Assembly (NCBI GenBank): GCA_019096065.1 | Contig: JAGUCH010000005.1 | Location: 5,580,001-5,644,000, forward strand | DNA length: 64,000 nucleotides | Direction: 5' to 3' | Source: Paracyclopina nana | Lineage: Eukaryota > Arthropoda > Copepoda > Cyclopoida > Cyclopettidae | Position numbers and translations under genes: made by a program | The notes under the pieces: model-generated | Told to the model about the DNA's origin: nothing | Database searches by the model: none | The model's input: the letters and a program-made list of their open reading frames with translations, nothing else | Shown: positions 1 through 14,213 of the stretch, in pieces | How the letters are laid out: each line of letters opens with the position of its first letter | Position numbering within the stretch: position 1 is the first letter of the stretch

Positions 1-41
1 AAGCTTTTATACTCGAGACGAGCGCTCGTTCACGCAGCTTT

Positions 42-430
42 GGTCACGTGACCCAATTGTTGACAAAAAAGTTGCGCGCACTCATTTTACTCACTTTTAA
101 CGGACAAAAGTATTTCAGCCAATCAGGAGCAAGCACGAAAATTCACTCGGAGCCAGGTCAATACCTCAATGCACATTTTTCGTCGGAGAAATTGCGATTT
201 TTCTCCAAATTCTGATAATTTGATTGGAACCTTCATAAATTTCTAAGGCTAAAACAAAGCAAGGCCTTTCAAAAGAGCTTTTACTACCGAAGTTTTACTG
301 CTTGTGAACGGAGCAATTCAAGATTGAAATTTAGGCAGTTTCGATTTGGGCAGCTGGATCCAAAAACTCGGCAATTGTGCGAGTCCGCCAAAGCGCTCGT
401 TTATAAGCTGAACTTGGAAAATTTTCAGTC
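42..430 (+). promoter_or_regulatory. Promoter region of first histone H3 gene
   Basis: A 12-bp palindromic E-box, GGTCACGTGACC, lies at 42-53 and a CCAAT box at 119-123. A TATA-like TTTATAAG is at 400-407, with an initiator-like TCAGTC at 425-430. The TATA box sits about 60 nt before the ATG, as in the second H3 gene. A second TATA-like element (CATAAAT near 233) is a weaker alternative that would imply a long leader. The E-box core recurs in the H2A promoter. Confidence 0.55.
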
Positions 431-454
431 AATCGAAGTTCAAATCTCGAATAA

Positions 455-871
<417 letters not shown>

Positions 872-895
872 GTTACTTAGCTTGGAGCAGAACAA

Positions 896-935
896 GGCCT
901 TTTTTAAGGCCACAAAATATTACTAAAAGAGACTT
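896..935 (+). terminator. Histone 3' stem-loop and U7-type downstream element (H3 copy 1)
   Basis: The 16-nt hairpin at 896-911 has the stem GGCCTT/AAGGCC with loop TTTT, followed by ACAAAA. The purine element TAAAAGAGACTT at 924-935 starts 13 nt after the stem. This matches the SLBP-binding hairpin plus histone downstream element of metazoan histone pre-mRNAs. The UUUU loop differs from the usual UUUC or UUUA. Confidence 0.88.
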
Positions 936-1140
936 AGTACTATGCTACTTTAATCCTTGGACTTGAAATATATGCTCCTGAAGACCTCAAATCCTTTACT
1001 GCCTATGAATGCTCTCCCTGGTCACTGTTCAATCATTAGTATTTAAAAGTTCAAAAGGTAACTTAAATATCTGATTGGCATGGATGCCAAGGCCCGTTTC
1101 TTGTCTGCAATTCCCCGCGGATTATAATAAGCTTTCGTTT

Positions 1141-1830
1141 TTCTATTGCTTGTCTCAGTGGGCTGATATCATTCGGGCCACTTCGGGCTTTTTGAAATGA
1201 CTTAGGGCTTTTTCGGGCTTTCTGAAAATCGGCCCGAGTCGGGCTCGGGCTGGAGTCTTATTTAGCTCGGGCCAGAAATTGGTATCGGGCTCGGGCCTGA
1301 GCCCGATGCACCTCTAGTTTCGAGTGAGTTGGAATTGGTTCGGTCGAGTTGAGAGGCTTCTGAGTAAATCCAATTTTCCTTCAATTGCCAAAATTTTTTC
1401 CAGCGAGTTCGAGTTGGACGCTTATGTAGGCCAAGCCAAGATTCGCTTTCGAGTTACCGAGTCGAGTTCAAGCTTGTTCCATCACTAGGCCTTTTTTCGC
1501 TCGGGTCACAAATAGGTTTCAGACTTGACTCTGGCCTGAGCCGTTTACACTTTACACCCGGCCGCCGGCCCCCTAAGTGCTCTTAACATTCATATATTGC
1601 TCGTTGACTTTGACGCACTCGGTTCCGGAATCCGGAGTCGCTTGTAATAAGCTTGAAATTAAGTGGTAGAACGAGACTTTACAGTTTCCCAATTGACTTT
1701 TTTCCTTGAGAAAATATTATCCGAGTTGAGGACCTCAAGTTCGATTGTCGGCCTCGGCTCGGCCTATGTAGTCCGACCCCCACCCAAGTACTGCTTTCGA
1801 CCTCAAGCTCGTTTCATCAACGCTTAAAAC
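1141..1830. repeat. Degenerate hAT-type MITE remnants
   Basis: Several broken repeat pieces lie head to tail. A cgggc-rich block ends with the terminal-repeat-like GCCCGATGCACCTCTA at 1301-1316. A second piece ends with CTTGTTCCATCACTA near 1473-1487 and contains GCTTATGTAG, the same internal word as the complete copies at 1967-2455 and 9616-10067. A third, more decayed piece around 1745-1825 has CCTATGTAG and CTCGTTTCATCA. No left ends matching these right ends were found, so the pieces are truncated or nested. No gene is visible here. Confidence 0.6.
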
Positions 1831-1966
1831 TGTCATTTAGAAAAAGTTATACCAAAGAATCATCTGACTCGAGGAGTTATTTACCTTCTGTGTGGTGTAG
1901 GTGGTTGGTACTTTTTGTATATTTCATTTGATGGGCAGGAGAAGAATCAATCTCTTACCTTTTTTA

Positions 1967-2455
1967 TAGTGATGGAACGAGCCGGAAATTTTCAGCTTGA
2001 TCAAGCTTCAAGCTTTTTGAAAAGTGTTCGAGCGATCCCAAGCTTTTGAAAATTATTATCAAGCTTTTTCAAGCTCAAAATTTCACATTTCAAGCTTTTT
2101 TCAAGCTTTTCACTTTTTTAGAATTTTAACATAAAAAATGGCAATTAGTCACCAGATTTGAAAAAACTACCCAAAAAGCGCAAATAAGGACAGATATAGC
2201 TTAAACTTAGATTTAAGATTTAAGTTCTCCCTCAAGTATTAGTTAATTTTAAAATCAGCCCTTTTTGTTTTGATTAAAAATGGATTAAGTTTTTTTTTTG
2301 GGTGTCAAGCTTTTTCAAGCTTTGTATTTTTGGTTTCAAGCTTTTTCAAGCTTTTCAAAATTTGGTTCGAGCGATCCCAAGCTTTTTGCTTATGTAGCTC
2401 AAGCTGGGTTTCAGCTTCAAGCTTTCAAGCCAAGCTGAAACTCGTTCCATCACTA
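1967..2455. mobile_element. Non-autonomous hAT-type MITE, complete
   Basis: Terminal inverted repeats TAGTGATGGAACGAG (1967-1981) and its reverse complement (2441-2455) are perfect over 15 bp. They are flanked by an exact 8-bp target duplication CTTTTTTA (1959-1966 and 2456-2463). Eight-bp duplications and a TAG-type end are characteristic of the hAT superfamily. The 489-bp interior has no coding capacity and is made largely of repeated AAGCTTTTTC-like words, plus the family word GCTTATGTAG near 2390. A related copy is at 9616-10067. Confidence 0.88.
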
Positions 2456-2463
2456 CTTTTTTA

Positions 2464-4319
2464 AAAGTTCATTCAGCAGCTCGATCCTGGGCGGTTCAAA
2501 TGGAGGCTTTGGCCATCTTAGCTGTAGTTAGCAATTTATTGAATTGCAATAATCAATTAGGATATTATGATATGTTCATAGTCTTGCATGGCCTTCAGGG
2601 ACTTTCTGTTTATTCATGGAGCATAAATGATGCTTAGGTCAGAGTGGCACAAATATTTTAAGTGGAAAATTCAAAATTATATGGGCTTTTTATTTACATC
2701 CCGGTCGAGCAGCATAAATACAAATGTAAGCAGCAAAGTAGCTTACGAATCAGGCTTTTGTTCTTTAGTGGTCATTACATAATTTCAGAGTAAATCGGTA
2801 ACGAATCTCAAAAATATTTTTTGCCTTTTAATTTTGAAACTTGAAAGTTTTAAAGTTTTAAAATTCTTAATCACGGCCCTTTGGTGCGAGGAAATCAATG
2901 ATTTCGTTCTCTCCAAAAAATATGGGGACTTATGTCCTGTTCATGTATTAAGAATGCCTTAAGGTGTGGAAAAAATTGTCATAAGGAAAAGTGAATCTGT
3001 TGCTGACTGCCACTTTATGAGTTCAGCTTGGGGCTGAGGAGCGTTTTTAAAGGCAATTTTTGCTATTTTGTCTCATGGTTTTCAGCACATGTATTTTTTT
3101 TAAAAAAACTATCTTTCAAAAAAGATGTTTACTTTTGTTTTTGCTCAAATATGTGGAGCATATAGCCAAAATTAGATTTGTTTACTTTCAAGTAAAGGCT
3201 GAAAAAGTCTATCTGATTTTTTTTAGTATCAGCTGGCCCTTGTCATAAGACAATTTTTCTCCTTTCCTTAAAGTGTTTTTTGTGCATTTTGGGGCGTACA
3301 TGAACAGGACATTAAAGGCATTTTGCGCTATTTGAAAGTCGTATGATCCCCAACTTGCGGCTGTTCAGCTACGAATCCGCAAAACTACGAACAAAATATC
3401 GTAATATCCACAAAAACTAAATTCTAACTAATAGCTTGTTCTCATAAAACTCAGTAAGTTACGAAGCTTTAATGCACCGTAAAAAATATCATTTATATCC
3501 TTTGTTGATTTTGCTGTTGGGGCTGCTCTCATTTGAATTGCCACCAAAACACATTTAGCAAGCATAAATATTGCATGAAGATGAAGGCCTTGTCTACTTA
3601 TAATGTAATTTTTGCTTAAAAATTGCTTATGAATGTGTATCCTAAAGCCAGACTATTTTGTTCATGAACAACCAGAATCTACTTTTTAAAGCTAATCAAC
3701 TATTTGAAACACTTGGTTTGCCTTTCATCATTTGGTGATAATCTGAGACCTGAGAGACAGCTTCAAGAGGAGCACAATAGCTGAAAGCTTCCTCCCTGAT
3801 ATTTTTTATATCATTTGCTACTTTTAAGTTTAAACAGCTTTAACCAAACCTATTGTCATTGTTTATATCCTTCAACACTAATAGGGTCCTCATTTTGATT
3901 AGTAGGTTTGTATACCATCATGATGACAAAGGCATACCATAAAATCTTTTTGATCCATATTTAACAATCCTCCTTATTATTTCACTGCCATTATAGGAAA
4001 CAGCCTCTAGTTCCGACCATGCTCCACTAAATGCAAATAAAATAATGAAAATGTATCTGCACTCACCTAGATCTTTCGGATAAATTGTAGTATAATGTAT
4101 CATCCAATAGTGGTAGGTCATGTTAGCAATCAAATAATCATTTCAATTAACAAAAGGGTCCTTTTTGTGAAACCTAGATTATGGCAGAAGACTTAGTGAC
4201 AAACTCCAAAAACTGAGCCTCCATTGAAGTATGACCGAGTGTTCAGTTCATGAAACCTTCCATTTAACCTGAAAAACCTTTCAAAATTCGAATATTTGAA
4301 AACCTTATAGCAATGTAGC
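2464..4319. other. Histone spacer, no gene seen
   Basis: AT-rich spacer between the first H3 gene and the 3' end of H1. Open frames are short and low in GC, without recognisable domains or splice-site structure. I see no RNA gene and no further histone, in particular no H4. Confidence 0.6.
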
Positions 4320-4360
4320 AAGCTCTCTTAATTAAAGATCTAGTGGCTCTAAAAAGAGCC
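4320..4360 (-). terminator. Histone 3' stem-loop and U7-type element (H1)
   Basis: Read on the minus strand, the hairpin GGCTCT-TTTT-AGAGCC occupies 4360-4345. The purine element TAAGAGAGCTT is at 4330-4320, 14 nt beyond the stem. The stem is close to the metazoan consensus but the loop is UUUU. Confidence 0.88.
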
Positions 4361-4406
4361 TTTTCCCTTCGAACTTCAAAAGCTTAAAGTCCAGACAAGG
4401 GTTGAT

Positions 4407-5021
4407 TTACTTCTTGGCGGCGGCCTTCTTGGGGGTCTTGGCCTTCTTGGGCTTGGCAGCAGCTGCGGCCTTCTTGGGGGTCTTAGCCTTCTTGGGGGTC
4501 TTGGGCTTCTTGGGGGTTTTGGCCTTCTTCTCCACGGCGGGCTTCTTGGCGGCGGCGGGCTTTTTGGGGCTCTTGGCCTTCTTGGGGCTCTTGGCCTTCT
4601 TCTCGCCAGCGGCCTTCTTTTCTCCTGCAGCCTTCTTCTTGGGGGTCTTGACCTTCTTCTCTCCGGCAGCCTTCTTGGGCTTGGCGGCCTTCTTGGCAAC
4701 GACCTTCTTGGGCTTCTCAGCCTTCTCAGCAGCGCTGACCTTGAAGGATCCAGAAGCTCCCTTGCCCTTGGTTTGGACGAGGGTCTTCTTCTCCACCAAG
4801 GACTTGAGGGCCTTCTTGATGAAGGGGGCAAGTTTGACAGTGTCAACCTTGTAGTTGGCAGCAATGTACTTCTTGATGGCGGGCAGGGATGAGCCGTTCC
4901 TCTCCTTCAAGGCCTTGATGGCAGCGACAACCATGACGGTGGTCTTGGGGTGGGTGGGCTTGGCCTTGGGCTTTGCAGCCTTCTTGGCCTTGGGGGTAGC
5001 AGCGGGTGCGGCGTCAGACAT
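4407..5021 (-). CDS. H1: Histone H1 (linker histone)
   Basis: Linker histone of 204 residues that binds nucleosome entry/exit DNA and compacts chromatin. A short Ala/Lys/Pro N-terminal tail is followed by a winged-helix globular domain at about residues 22-95 ([20 protein letters not shown], then SLPAIKKYI, ending in GASGSFKV). A long Lys/Ala/Pro tail follows, with repeated SPKK and TPKK motifs, which are typical cyclin-dependent kinase sites and minor-groove binding motifs. It is intronless, ends in TAA and is followed by a histone stem-loop. It is divergently transcribed from the H3 gene at 5659. The length is usual for invertebrate H1. Confidence 0.97.
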   Translation of the reverse strand: MSDAAPAATPKAKKAAKPKAKPTHPKTTVMVVAAIKALKERNGSSLPAIKKYIAANYKVDTVKLAPFIKKALKSLVEKKTLVQTKGKGASGSFKVSAAEKAEKPKKVVAKKAAKPKKAAGEKKVKTPKKKAAGEKKAAGEKKAKSPKKAKSPKKPAAAKKPAVEKKAKTPKKPKTPKKAKTPKKAAAAAKPKKAKTPKKAAAKK

Positions 5022-6069
<1,048 letters not shown>

Positions 6070-6099
6070 GAAGTTATTTCCTCAGTACCAATGAGAAAC

Positions 6100-6157
6100 G
6101 GCCTTTTTAAAGGCCAAAAAATAATCCTGAAGCTGGTTTGATTAATGCTAAGAGACT
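6100..6157 (+). terminator. Histone 3' stem-loop and displaced downstream element (H3 copy 2)
   Basis: The hairpin at 6100-6115 has stem GGCCTT/AAGGCC with loop TTTA. The best match to the downstream element, TAAGAGACT, is at 6149-6157, 33 nt after the stem instead of the 12-14 nt seen in the other four genes here. Processing may be less efficient or may use another site. Confidence 0.75.
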
Positions 6158-7202
6158 ACCATAACCTCGCCTTGACGAATATTTAATCTGAAATTAGCTT
6201 TTTACGTTGGCAAACATCGGCTATTAACCTCATTTGTGAAAGCATTTGAAGGCTTTATATGATGAAATTTACAAAAAAATTACTTGGAATCAATGACTTA
6301 TAATAGCTAACAAGCAAGGTAGAGTTGCTTTGGTATCATGACAAATTCACGGTGATGCTTCGTATCGTATGTAGCTTAATTTGCAAGGCACATCAAGCAT
6401 TAAAGTTTTAGACGTAAAACGCTAATCCAGCATAGAATACGACACGACCAATTTTTCATCGACTTTTTAGAGCTACCCTCGTTTCGTTTGAGCGCGAGAA
6501 TGTCAATTTGCGTGGCAAATTGTTATTTGGGAAAGCACTGAGAGCTTTGCATTATGGTAACGTGAATGCGCGCGATTTAGAGAGAGAAAAAAACACATTT
6601 ACCGTGTCCTGATTTACGGCGCAAATTATGAAGTGTCGATTTCAAGTGCAGTGATTTGACAACTAGAACTTTTTATTGAAACGCTATGACACAAGTCTGT
6701 CCCCTGAACAATTTTGCCAAAAAATAGCTTAATAACTATGATAAAATGCTTTATGCGACTCGTGACAATTCCTAATTGTGAATAAGCCTTCGACAATGGA
6801 TCCACTTGAGAAATCGGATACTAAGCTTTTTATGACTTTATTCAGTTTATTGCATGATCAAAGACAGAACTTAAGAAATGTCTTCTAGTCATCTTCAGCA
6901 GAACCAAAACGACTGCTCATTGCTAACTGCTAAGCGTAACAATTGATAAATTAAGTCCTATATGACCATTCTGATGTAACTTCTAGGCAGTTATTTGATG
7001 TGCAGAAAACGCACATGACGGCACATTGTGACATTTGACGATAGTCTAGCCATGTGTATTGTGTACCTAATTCTAGATTTGCATTCAATTCGGATCATTA
7101 AAGCTCTTATATTGTGGCTAGTAATGGAAGAAATGTATTTATTTAACCCTAAATAAGTGCATATACTATAATATTTTTAGTATGCAGAGAAAGCACAAAT
7201 TC
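6158..7202. other. Spacer between convergent H3 and H2B, no gene seen
   Basis: AT-rich DNA without a supported reading frame, repeat end or RNA gene that I can recognise. Confidence 0.55.
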
Positions 7203-7244
7203 AAGTCTCTTTTACAGAAGCTTTTTGTGGCCCTAAAAAGGGCC
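7203..7244 (-). terminator. Histone 3' stem-loop and U7-type element (H2B)
   Basis: On the minus strand the hairpin GGCCCT-TTTT-AGGGCC covers 7244-7229, followed by ACAAAAAG. The purine element TAAAAGAGACTT is at 7214-7203, 14 nt beyond the stem and identical to the element of H3 copy 1. Confidence 0.88.
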
Positions 7245-7303
7245 TTGAGTGTCCAGCATTGCCAGATGGTAGAAGCTAGGCCGGACTCTTCCAAGAGGAG
7301 GAT

Positions 7304-7675
7304 TTACTTGGAGCTGGTGTACTTGGTGACGGCCTTGGTGCCCTCAGACACGGCGTGCTTGGCCAATTCACCGGGGAGGAGGAGCCTGACAGCGGTCTGG
7401 ATCTCCCGGGAGGTGATGGTGGACCTCTTGTTGTAGTGAGCAAGACGGGAAGCCTCGGCAGCGATACGTTCAAAGATGTCGTTGACGAAGGAGTTCATGA
7501 TGCTCATGGCCTTGGAGGAGATACCGGTGTCAGGGTGGACCTGCTTCAACACCTTGTAGATGTAGATAGCATAGGATTCCTTCCTTTTGCGGTGCTTCTT
7601 CTTGTCTCCCTTGGAGATGTTCTTTTGGGCCTTGCCGGCCTTCTTGGCAGCCTTTCCAGAAACCTTGGGGGGCAT
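7304..7675 (-). CDS. H2B: Histone H2B
   Basis: Core histone of 123 residues, the usual arthropod length. A basic N-terminal tail ([18 protein letters not shown]) is followed by the histone fold ([20 protein letters not shown], then [20 protein letters not shown]). The C-terminal helix ends in AVTKYTSSK, whose K118 is the conserved ubiquitination site. It is intronless, has a TATA box about 65 nt upstream and a stem-loop downstream. It is divergent from H2A, its dimer partner. Confidence 0.98.
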   Translation of the reverse strand: MPPKVSGKAAKKAGKAQKNISKGDKKKHRKRKESYAIYIYKVLKQVHPDTGISSKAMSIMNSFVNDIFERIAAEASRLAHYNKRSTITSREIQTAVRLLLPGELAKHAVSEGTKAVTKYTSSK

Positions 7676-9243
<1,568 letters not shown>

Positions 9244-9271
9244 GTCGATCTGCCAACCAAAGAAAGAAACC

Positions 9272-9312
9272 GGCCCTCTTTAGGGCCACAAAATGTTTGA
9301 CTAAAGAGATTT
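9272..9312 (+). terminator. Histone 3' stem-loop and U7-type element (H2A)
   Basis: The hairpin at 9272-9287 has stem GGCCCT/AGGGCC and loop CTTT, followed by ACAAAA. The purine element TAAAGAGATTT starts at 9302, 14 nt beyond the stem. A CTTT loop puts C at loop position 1, where U is normally conserved. Confidence 0.85.
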
Positions 9313-9497
9313 TCGAAATAGCTATTCTCGAAAAACCAACCTTAATATGTGAAATACACGCATTTAAATCTTAAATTAATTAAATCCACATCCTTTATAC
9401 CTTCACTTTTTCCAAGATTTTTACTTACCGTAATTATTTTGAATTTGACATACTAAATTACTACTCAAAAATGAAGCAATGTGGAACTCCCATCACT

Positions 9498-9561
9498 TAT
9501 CAGCTCAAGCTGGGTTTTGGTTTGAACGCATTCTTAAGCTCGCTGGCTTGTTCCATTACTA
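9498..9561. repeat. hAT-type MITE right-end fragment
   Basis: The word CAGCTCAAGCTGGGTTT and the terminal-repeat-like GCTTGTTCCATTACTA (9546-9561) match the right end of the complete element at 1967-2455. No matching left end is seen, so this is a truncated copy just upstream of the complete copy at 9616. Confidence 0.55.
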
Positions 9562-9615
9562 CCATTGATGCAATCAAGGCGTTAAATCCGGATGACCGGC
9601 TTAGACTGATCGAGC

Positions 9616-10067
9616 TAGTGATGGAACGAGTCGAAAAAATTGGGTCCGAGCGAGTTCCGAGTTGCGGAAATTTTTTTCGAGAGATAGTTATTTCGAGTAT
9701 CAAGCATTGCTGCATAACCTGCATTCAGCGCATTGTACGTTGTTTGGATTTTTGTTATATTTTAGCTAGAAATTAATTCACTGGAAAACTTTTGTCCTAC
9801 AAGAAGATAACAGTCAAGAAACATTCACAAGTTGCTTTGCAAAAATATTAGCAAATTTCAAATTACCCATATTTGAATATTAAGAAGTTTGGCCAATTTT
9901 TTGCTTTTTATTTTTTTTTCGAACTTCCGAGTTCGCAAAAATTGCTTCCGAGTTTTCCGAGTTCTCCCGAAATTTTTTTCGAGCGAGTTCGAGTTAAATG
10001 CTTATGTAGTCCGAGTCGAGTTAGCCTTTCGAGTTACCGAGTCGAGCTCAAACTCGTACCATCACTA
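9616..10067. mobile_element. Non-autonomous hAT-type MITE, complete
   Basis: The left end TAGTGATGGAACGAG (9616-9630) and right end CTCGTACCATCACTA (10053-10067) are inverted repeats with one mismatch. An exact 8-bp target duplication GATCGAGC flanks them (9608-9615 and 10068-10075). The 452-bp interior is rich in CGAGTT words and carries the family word GCTTATGTAG near 9990. There is no coding capacity. It lies about 370 bp upstream of the ion-channel gene. Confidence 0.88.
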
Positions 10068-10442
10068 GATCGAGCAAATGGTTAAATAACTGAAATTGTT
10101 AGCGTCAGCCAAAAACTAGCAAGGCATCTTACATTTTTGCCTGTTAAGTGAAAACATGCGAGTAAGAGGGACATTAAAAATGAATAGCTCGTCTGAACTC
10201 TCCTAGATGCTTTATGTAAATATGAAAGCTTATTAAGTTACACCTACTTGGGAATGCAGAGCAACTCCCACATTAGCAACAATTTGGGTAATTCTCACCA
10301 TTAATTTGCTTTGGCGTTCAGGTGCATAAGGGATTGGGTTACAAGAGTTGCTGTTATCATGGAATAAACTGTTCAGCGAACAAAATCAGTTTGGCGATGG
10401 GTGTCGATTAGTGCAAAACTCCAGCTATCAGATACTTGAAAA

Positions 10443-12914
10443 ATGCTCGTCTGCTTGCTGTTTCAAAAGCTGCTCTGGATATTGCTTTGCTTCGCGATTA
10501 GCGCGGCCCTTGCTGGCACTAAAGGAGATGAAACAGATCTCATTATCCGCACGATTATGTCTAATTATGAGAAGGACGCCCATCCGAATTCCAACAATGA
10601 AAATGGAGCAGTTAGCGTCCAAATTGGCATCAGTCCATTGTCGTTAAACATCGTAAGAAAGCATTAGATGTTGGCAAGGCTTGCCATTAAAAAATATTAA
10701 TTCCATTACATTACAGGACGAGGAGAAATCCGTTCTCACGACGCACATTTGGCTAGCCTTGGTAGTTTAATTAATCCAAAAAATGTGTAATTAAAAAATC
10801 AAAATATGATATTTTAGGCTTGGCAGGACAAGAGGTTGATTTGGGACAAGCGCCAGCACCAGAACATTTCCAAGGTGCATTTGAGTCCGGATCGCGTTTG
10901 GAAGCCGGACATTCGGCTATTCAATAGGTGATATCTACTGCATTTCTTTGAGATATGATATCTAAGATTATTATAGTGTGATCCACGAGGACTATGAGGC
11001 CACTGATGTGGTGGTATACAACTATGGCATGCTCTTTTGGGTGCCTCCGGTCACGACTTACACAACTTGCGAGCTTGATTATAGCTATTGGCCGTGGGAC
11101 ATACAAAAATGCAGCATGGTTATTGGATCATGGACCAAAAGTGGCTGGGAAATTGATGTCGTGAATATGAACAAACAGAATGTACGTAGCACATCTACAT
11201 ACATATTGATCACCAATGCTTATTTCATAATGTATGGAGTACATTGGGAATTATCTCGCAACCTTTCTCAAATCCCAAGTTTTTTGAATCTGATAAAACT
11301 CATTAACTCCCTTGCCACCATGCAAAATAAGTCAATGGTGAACGAGCAAGTCTGTTTTTAGCTTTGATTAATTTTGCTTGTATGAAACTTATTTAATTTC
11401 AAAGAGGGCATAGGGTTGGGGTATATCCTATAGATCTTTTAAATTAAAGGTGACTGATATCCACTTGACCAACTTTGCCCAATCTTTGTGGGAAGTGGTG
11501 TCTGCTAAGGCCAACCGACAAGTCAAAACCTATGCTGGCATCGATGCTCCATGGCCGGCCATCACTGTCGATCTAACTCTGAGGAGATTGTCCTTTGTGG
11601 ACCGAAAACTGGCTGTCCTTCCCCTGATTTGTAAGCTTTCTTGGCTTAAGGTTCTTTTTCTCAAAATCGTGTAGTAGCTCGTTTTTCTTCTTGCAGTGGT
11701 GAGCTGCCTCACTTTGGCCACATTTTGGACACACCCGTCGTCCAGCCATAGGATAAGGCTTGGCTGCCTCAACCTTTTCATCCTGGTATTTGTGCTCATC
11801 CAGGCTAGAAATCATCTGCCAATGGCAGGCTCCCAGTTGCCCCTCGTAGGTACGACGATGTTAAAAGGCTATTTGTCCCTGACTGATCATCATCTCAACT
11901 TTGGCATCCGCCTTCATATGTTCCTTAGGGACACATTTTAGCTCCATAGGCTACTATATACGTAATGATCATCGCAACGTTGTTCTAGCTCAGCTGGGCT
12001 TTTTTTTGTTGGCACCCAAAACTTGACACATATCATATGCCTAACATTATTCATGCTTGGCCTAAGGTTACATGTATAGGAAAACTTCAAATTCTTTATG
12101 TGGCAGCATATCTCCCCTTCAAAAAAATGTTTTTCAAAAGAAAAATAGGGTATATGAATGTACTAGGATACATTTATGGGGAATCTGGAAATATGCTGGC
12201 GAAGTCATGTTGCATGAAGATTGCAATGTCAGAAAAGTCAGGATTTTGCACGAGGAAAAAAAGTGTGTCATTTTGCCACGTTCAATATCCTGCCTTCACA
12301 AACTTTTAATATAGCCTCCCTGCATGGGAGTGTGGTATAACAATGTCATCCTCTTGATTGTATTTTCAGTGAGCTTCGCAGGCTCCCTGGCCGTTCTAGT
12401 CACGATTCAATTGCTTGTGGCCTTGAGTGTGGTCAATCTCGTTTCCCGCAGTGATTCGCCGCCATCTTTTCTCATTTGGCCACTCCAGGGCACCCTGGGG
12501 AACTTTCTCTGCCTCTCAGATCTTCCCCTAATTGGGCAGGTTGTATACACTACATAAATCATGGCGAGGTTGCGCTGATTCAAGTTGAAATGTTCCGATC
12601 CGCAGGTGCCTGACATGCCCGGCTTTTCCATCGACGTGGAAGCCCTGAGGACTCAGCAAGCAGCCTCGGCGTCCTCGGAGGCCGAAAGCAAGCCGACTAC
12701 TCCGCCGAAGGAGGAGACATCATCAGCAGCCTCGAGTAATAGCTTGATACGATCATCGAAGAACGACTTTTCCGGCTGGAATCTTTTGTGCCAGGCCATT
12801 GATCGCGTCCTCTTCATTTCTTATTTGGCAATCATCCTCTTATTTATTGCCTCTTATTTGGGGGGAGCCGCATTGGCCGCTGCTCAGGCCACCCTCGATT
12901 CCTCGTCCTCCTGA
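10443..12914 (+). CDS. Cys-loop ligand-gated ion channel subunit, nAChR-like, divergent
   Basis: Eight exons: 10443-10652, 10717-10761, 10818-10927, 10977-11181, 11450-11630, 11697-11849, 12370-12539, 12606-12914. All introns are GT-AG and the chain gives 460 residues. Residues 1-24 look like a signal peptide. The extracellular domain follows with TTHIWLALAWQDKRLIWD and VWKPDIRLFN, typical of nicotinic subunits. The Cys-loop is C153-x13-C167. M1 begins near LPLILVSCLTLATFW; M2 is at about 268-292, M3 at about 303-327, M4 near the C-terminus after a short intracellular loop. Loop C (VKTYAGIDAPWP) lacks the vicinal cysteines, so it is a non-alpha type. The pore is atypical: His at -1', Arg at 2', Phe at 9', Asn at 20'. 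It is probably a neuronal or specialised subunit; ion selectivity cannot be predicted. Confidence 0.87.
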
Positions 12915-12915
12915 G

Positions 12916-12921
12916 AATAAA
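12916..12921 (+). terminator. Polyadenylation signal AATAAA of the channel gene
   Basis: AATAAA begins one nucleotide after the stop codon (TGA 12912-12914). If used, the 3' UTR would be only some 20-30 nt long. Confidence 0.5.
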
Positions 12922-13859
12922 ACTCACTTCTTTCCACTGCTACGCATCAATATCAAGTCAATAATATCTCGGTTTTTTCCTTCTATGGCACTCACGGGGA
13001 AAGCAGTCACTTTGGTAGAGGGGGAAAATTCCCAGCCTCGGAGGCTTATTGCATTACCACCGGTTTTTGGAGGCAGGAGGGCCCAAATTAGATCAACATT
13101 TACTTAGGAGCACCAAATTATGATTTATCTCCTCGCCTTTGTGAATCTCAAAAAGCTTAGCTAAATTTTAGCTCGGTAAAGTTTGGGTACGTGGGAAGTT
13201 TCTGCTTTTTTTCCTGCTCAACTAACGAAGAAAGTGTGGTGTTTCCGCAATGAAGGAGAAAAGCAGTTTACTTTTATACTCGTGTGTGGCTTCTCCTCCT
13301 CGATGAATGGACTTGTACGGGGATGCGATTGGCCAGACGACAAGAGAAAAAGGCCATCTAATCAAAACCGTAGCCCAAGGACTTGGGAAGAAAGCAAACA
13401 AGCCTGAAATTATGCGGTGCTCATTTTAGAAAGCCACATTACAAAAGAGGCTTTTTAGTCCAATTCTCGTGATTGAATTTTGAAAGCAAAACTGAAAAAA
13501 GCTTTAGTTTGCAATAAAAGCAGTGTCTTAATTCTAATTTCAACGAAATGGATTTTATCAAATTGTCAAAAGAAACAGATGAAGCGTATTCATTTTTGCG
13601 GGAATTTGCAGATGAACGCCACGTTTAAATCACCTTGACTTGAGATTTGTTCACAACAACATTGGCAAATCTGTTCTCTTCCCACGGCAAAACAGGCATG
13701 GCTAAATCCTCTTGTTTATTTGGAGGAAGCACAAATACCCCCAATTTATCTTGGTGCGTAAGCCTGGAGCTTGCACCAAAAAAGTCAGTCGTCTGACAGC
13801 TCAAGTGTAAAGGGATTGCGTCTGATGATAACTCTCAGTCATTTAAGGAATGATCGATG

Positions 13860-14213
13860 GCTCGTTCTCATATTATTAATTCAAGCAAGGCACTCAAGGT
13901 ATCTCTATAATTACTGAGTCGATAGCTAGCATACGTTACATGACAAGTTTCATATTTGAGCATAACAAAAATATGCTACTACAAATTTGGTAGAGCTATC
14001 CAGAGGCCATTTTTCCTTGCTAAAAGGTAGCTTTCTAACGAGCCATAGGCTCATAGAATAGGCCTCGGATTTCAACCAATTTTGGCATGGACTATGCTAA
14101 AATCTTGACATCTGCAGATTTTGGTGCCAATCGGCCAATAAATACCGAGATCAGAACCTAGCTTAGCTTAGCTGTGTCCAAATTATCTTAGCTTCATGAA
14201 TTTGAGAACGAGC
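13860..14213. repeat. Possible MITE with GCTCGTTCTCA ends
   Basis: GCTCGTTCTCATATT (13860-13874) and AATTTGAGAACGAGC (14199-14213) form inverted repeats about 350 bp apart. GAGAACGAGC occurs again at about 14284-14293, and the 15-bp right end recurs exactly at 55695-55709. A clear target duplication is not visible. The neighbourhood also has TTAGCTTAGCTT-type runs. Confidence 0.45.

Noticed and set aside
4376-4864. Arg/Pro-rich minus-strand and Leu/Ala-rich plus-strand frames over H1
   Set aside because: Both are shifted or antisense readings of the Lys/Ala/Pro repeats of histone H1.
12037-12314. Overlapping plus-strand frames of 80-90 codons
   Set aside because: They lie within intron 6 (11850-12369) of the channel gene, whose exons join in frame without them.
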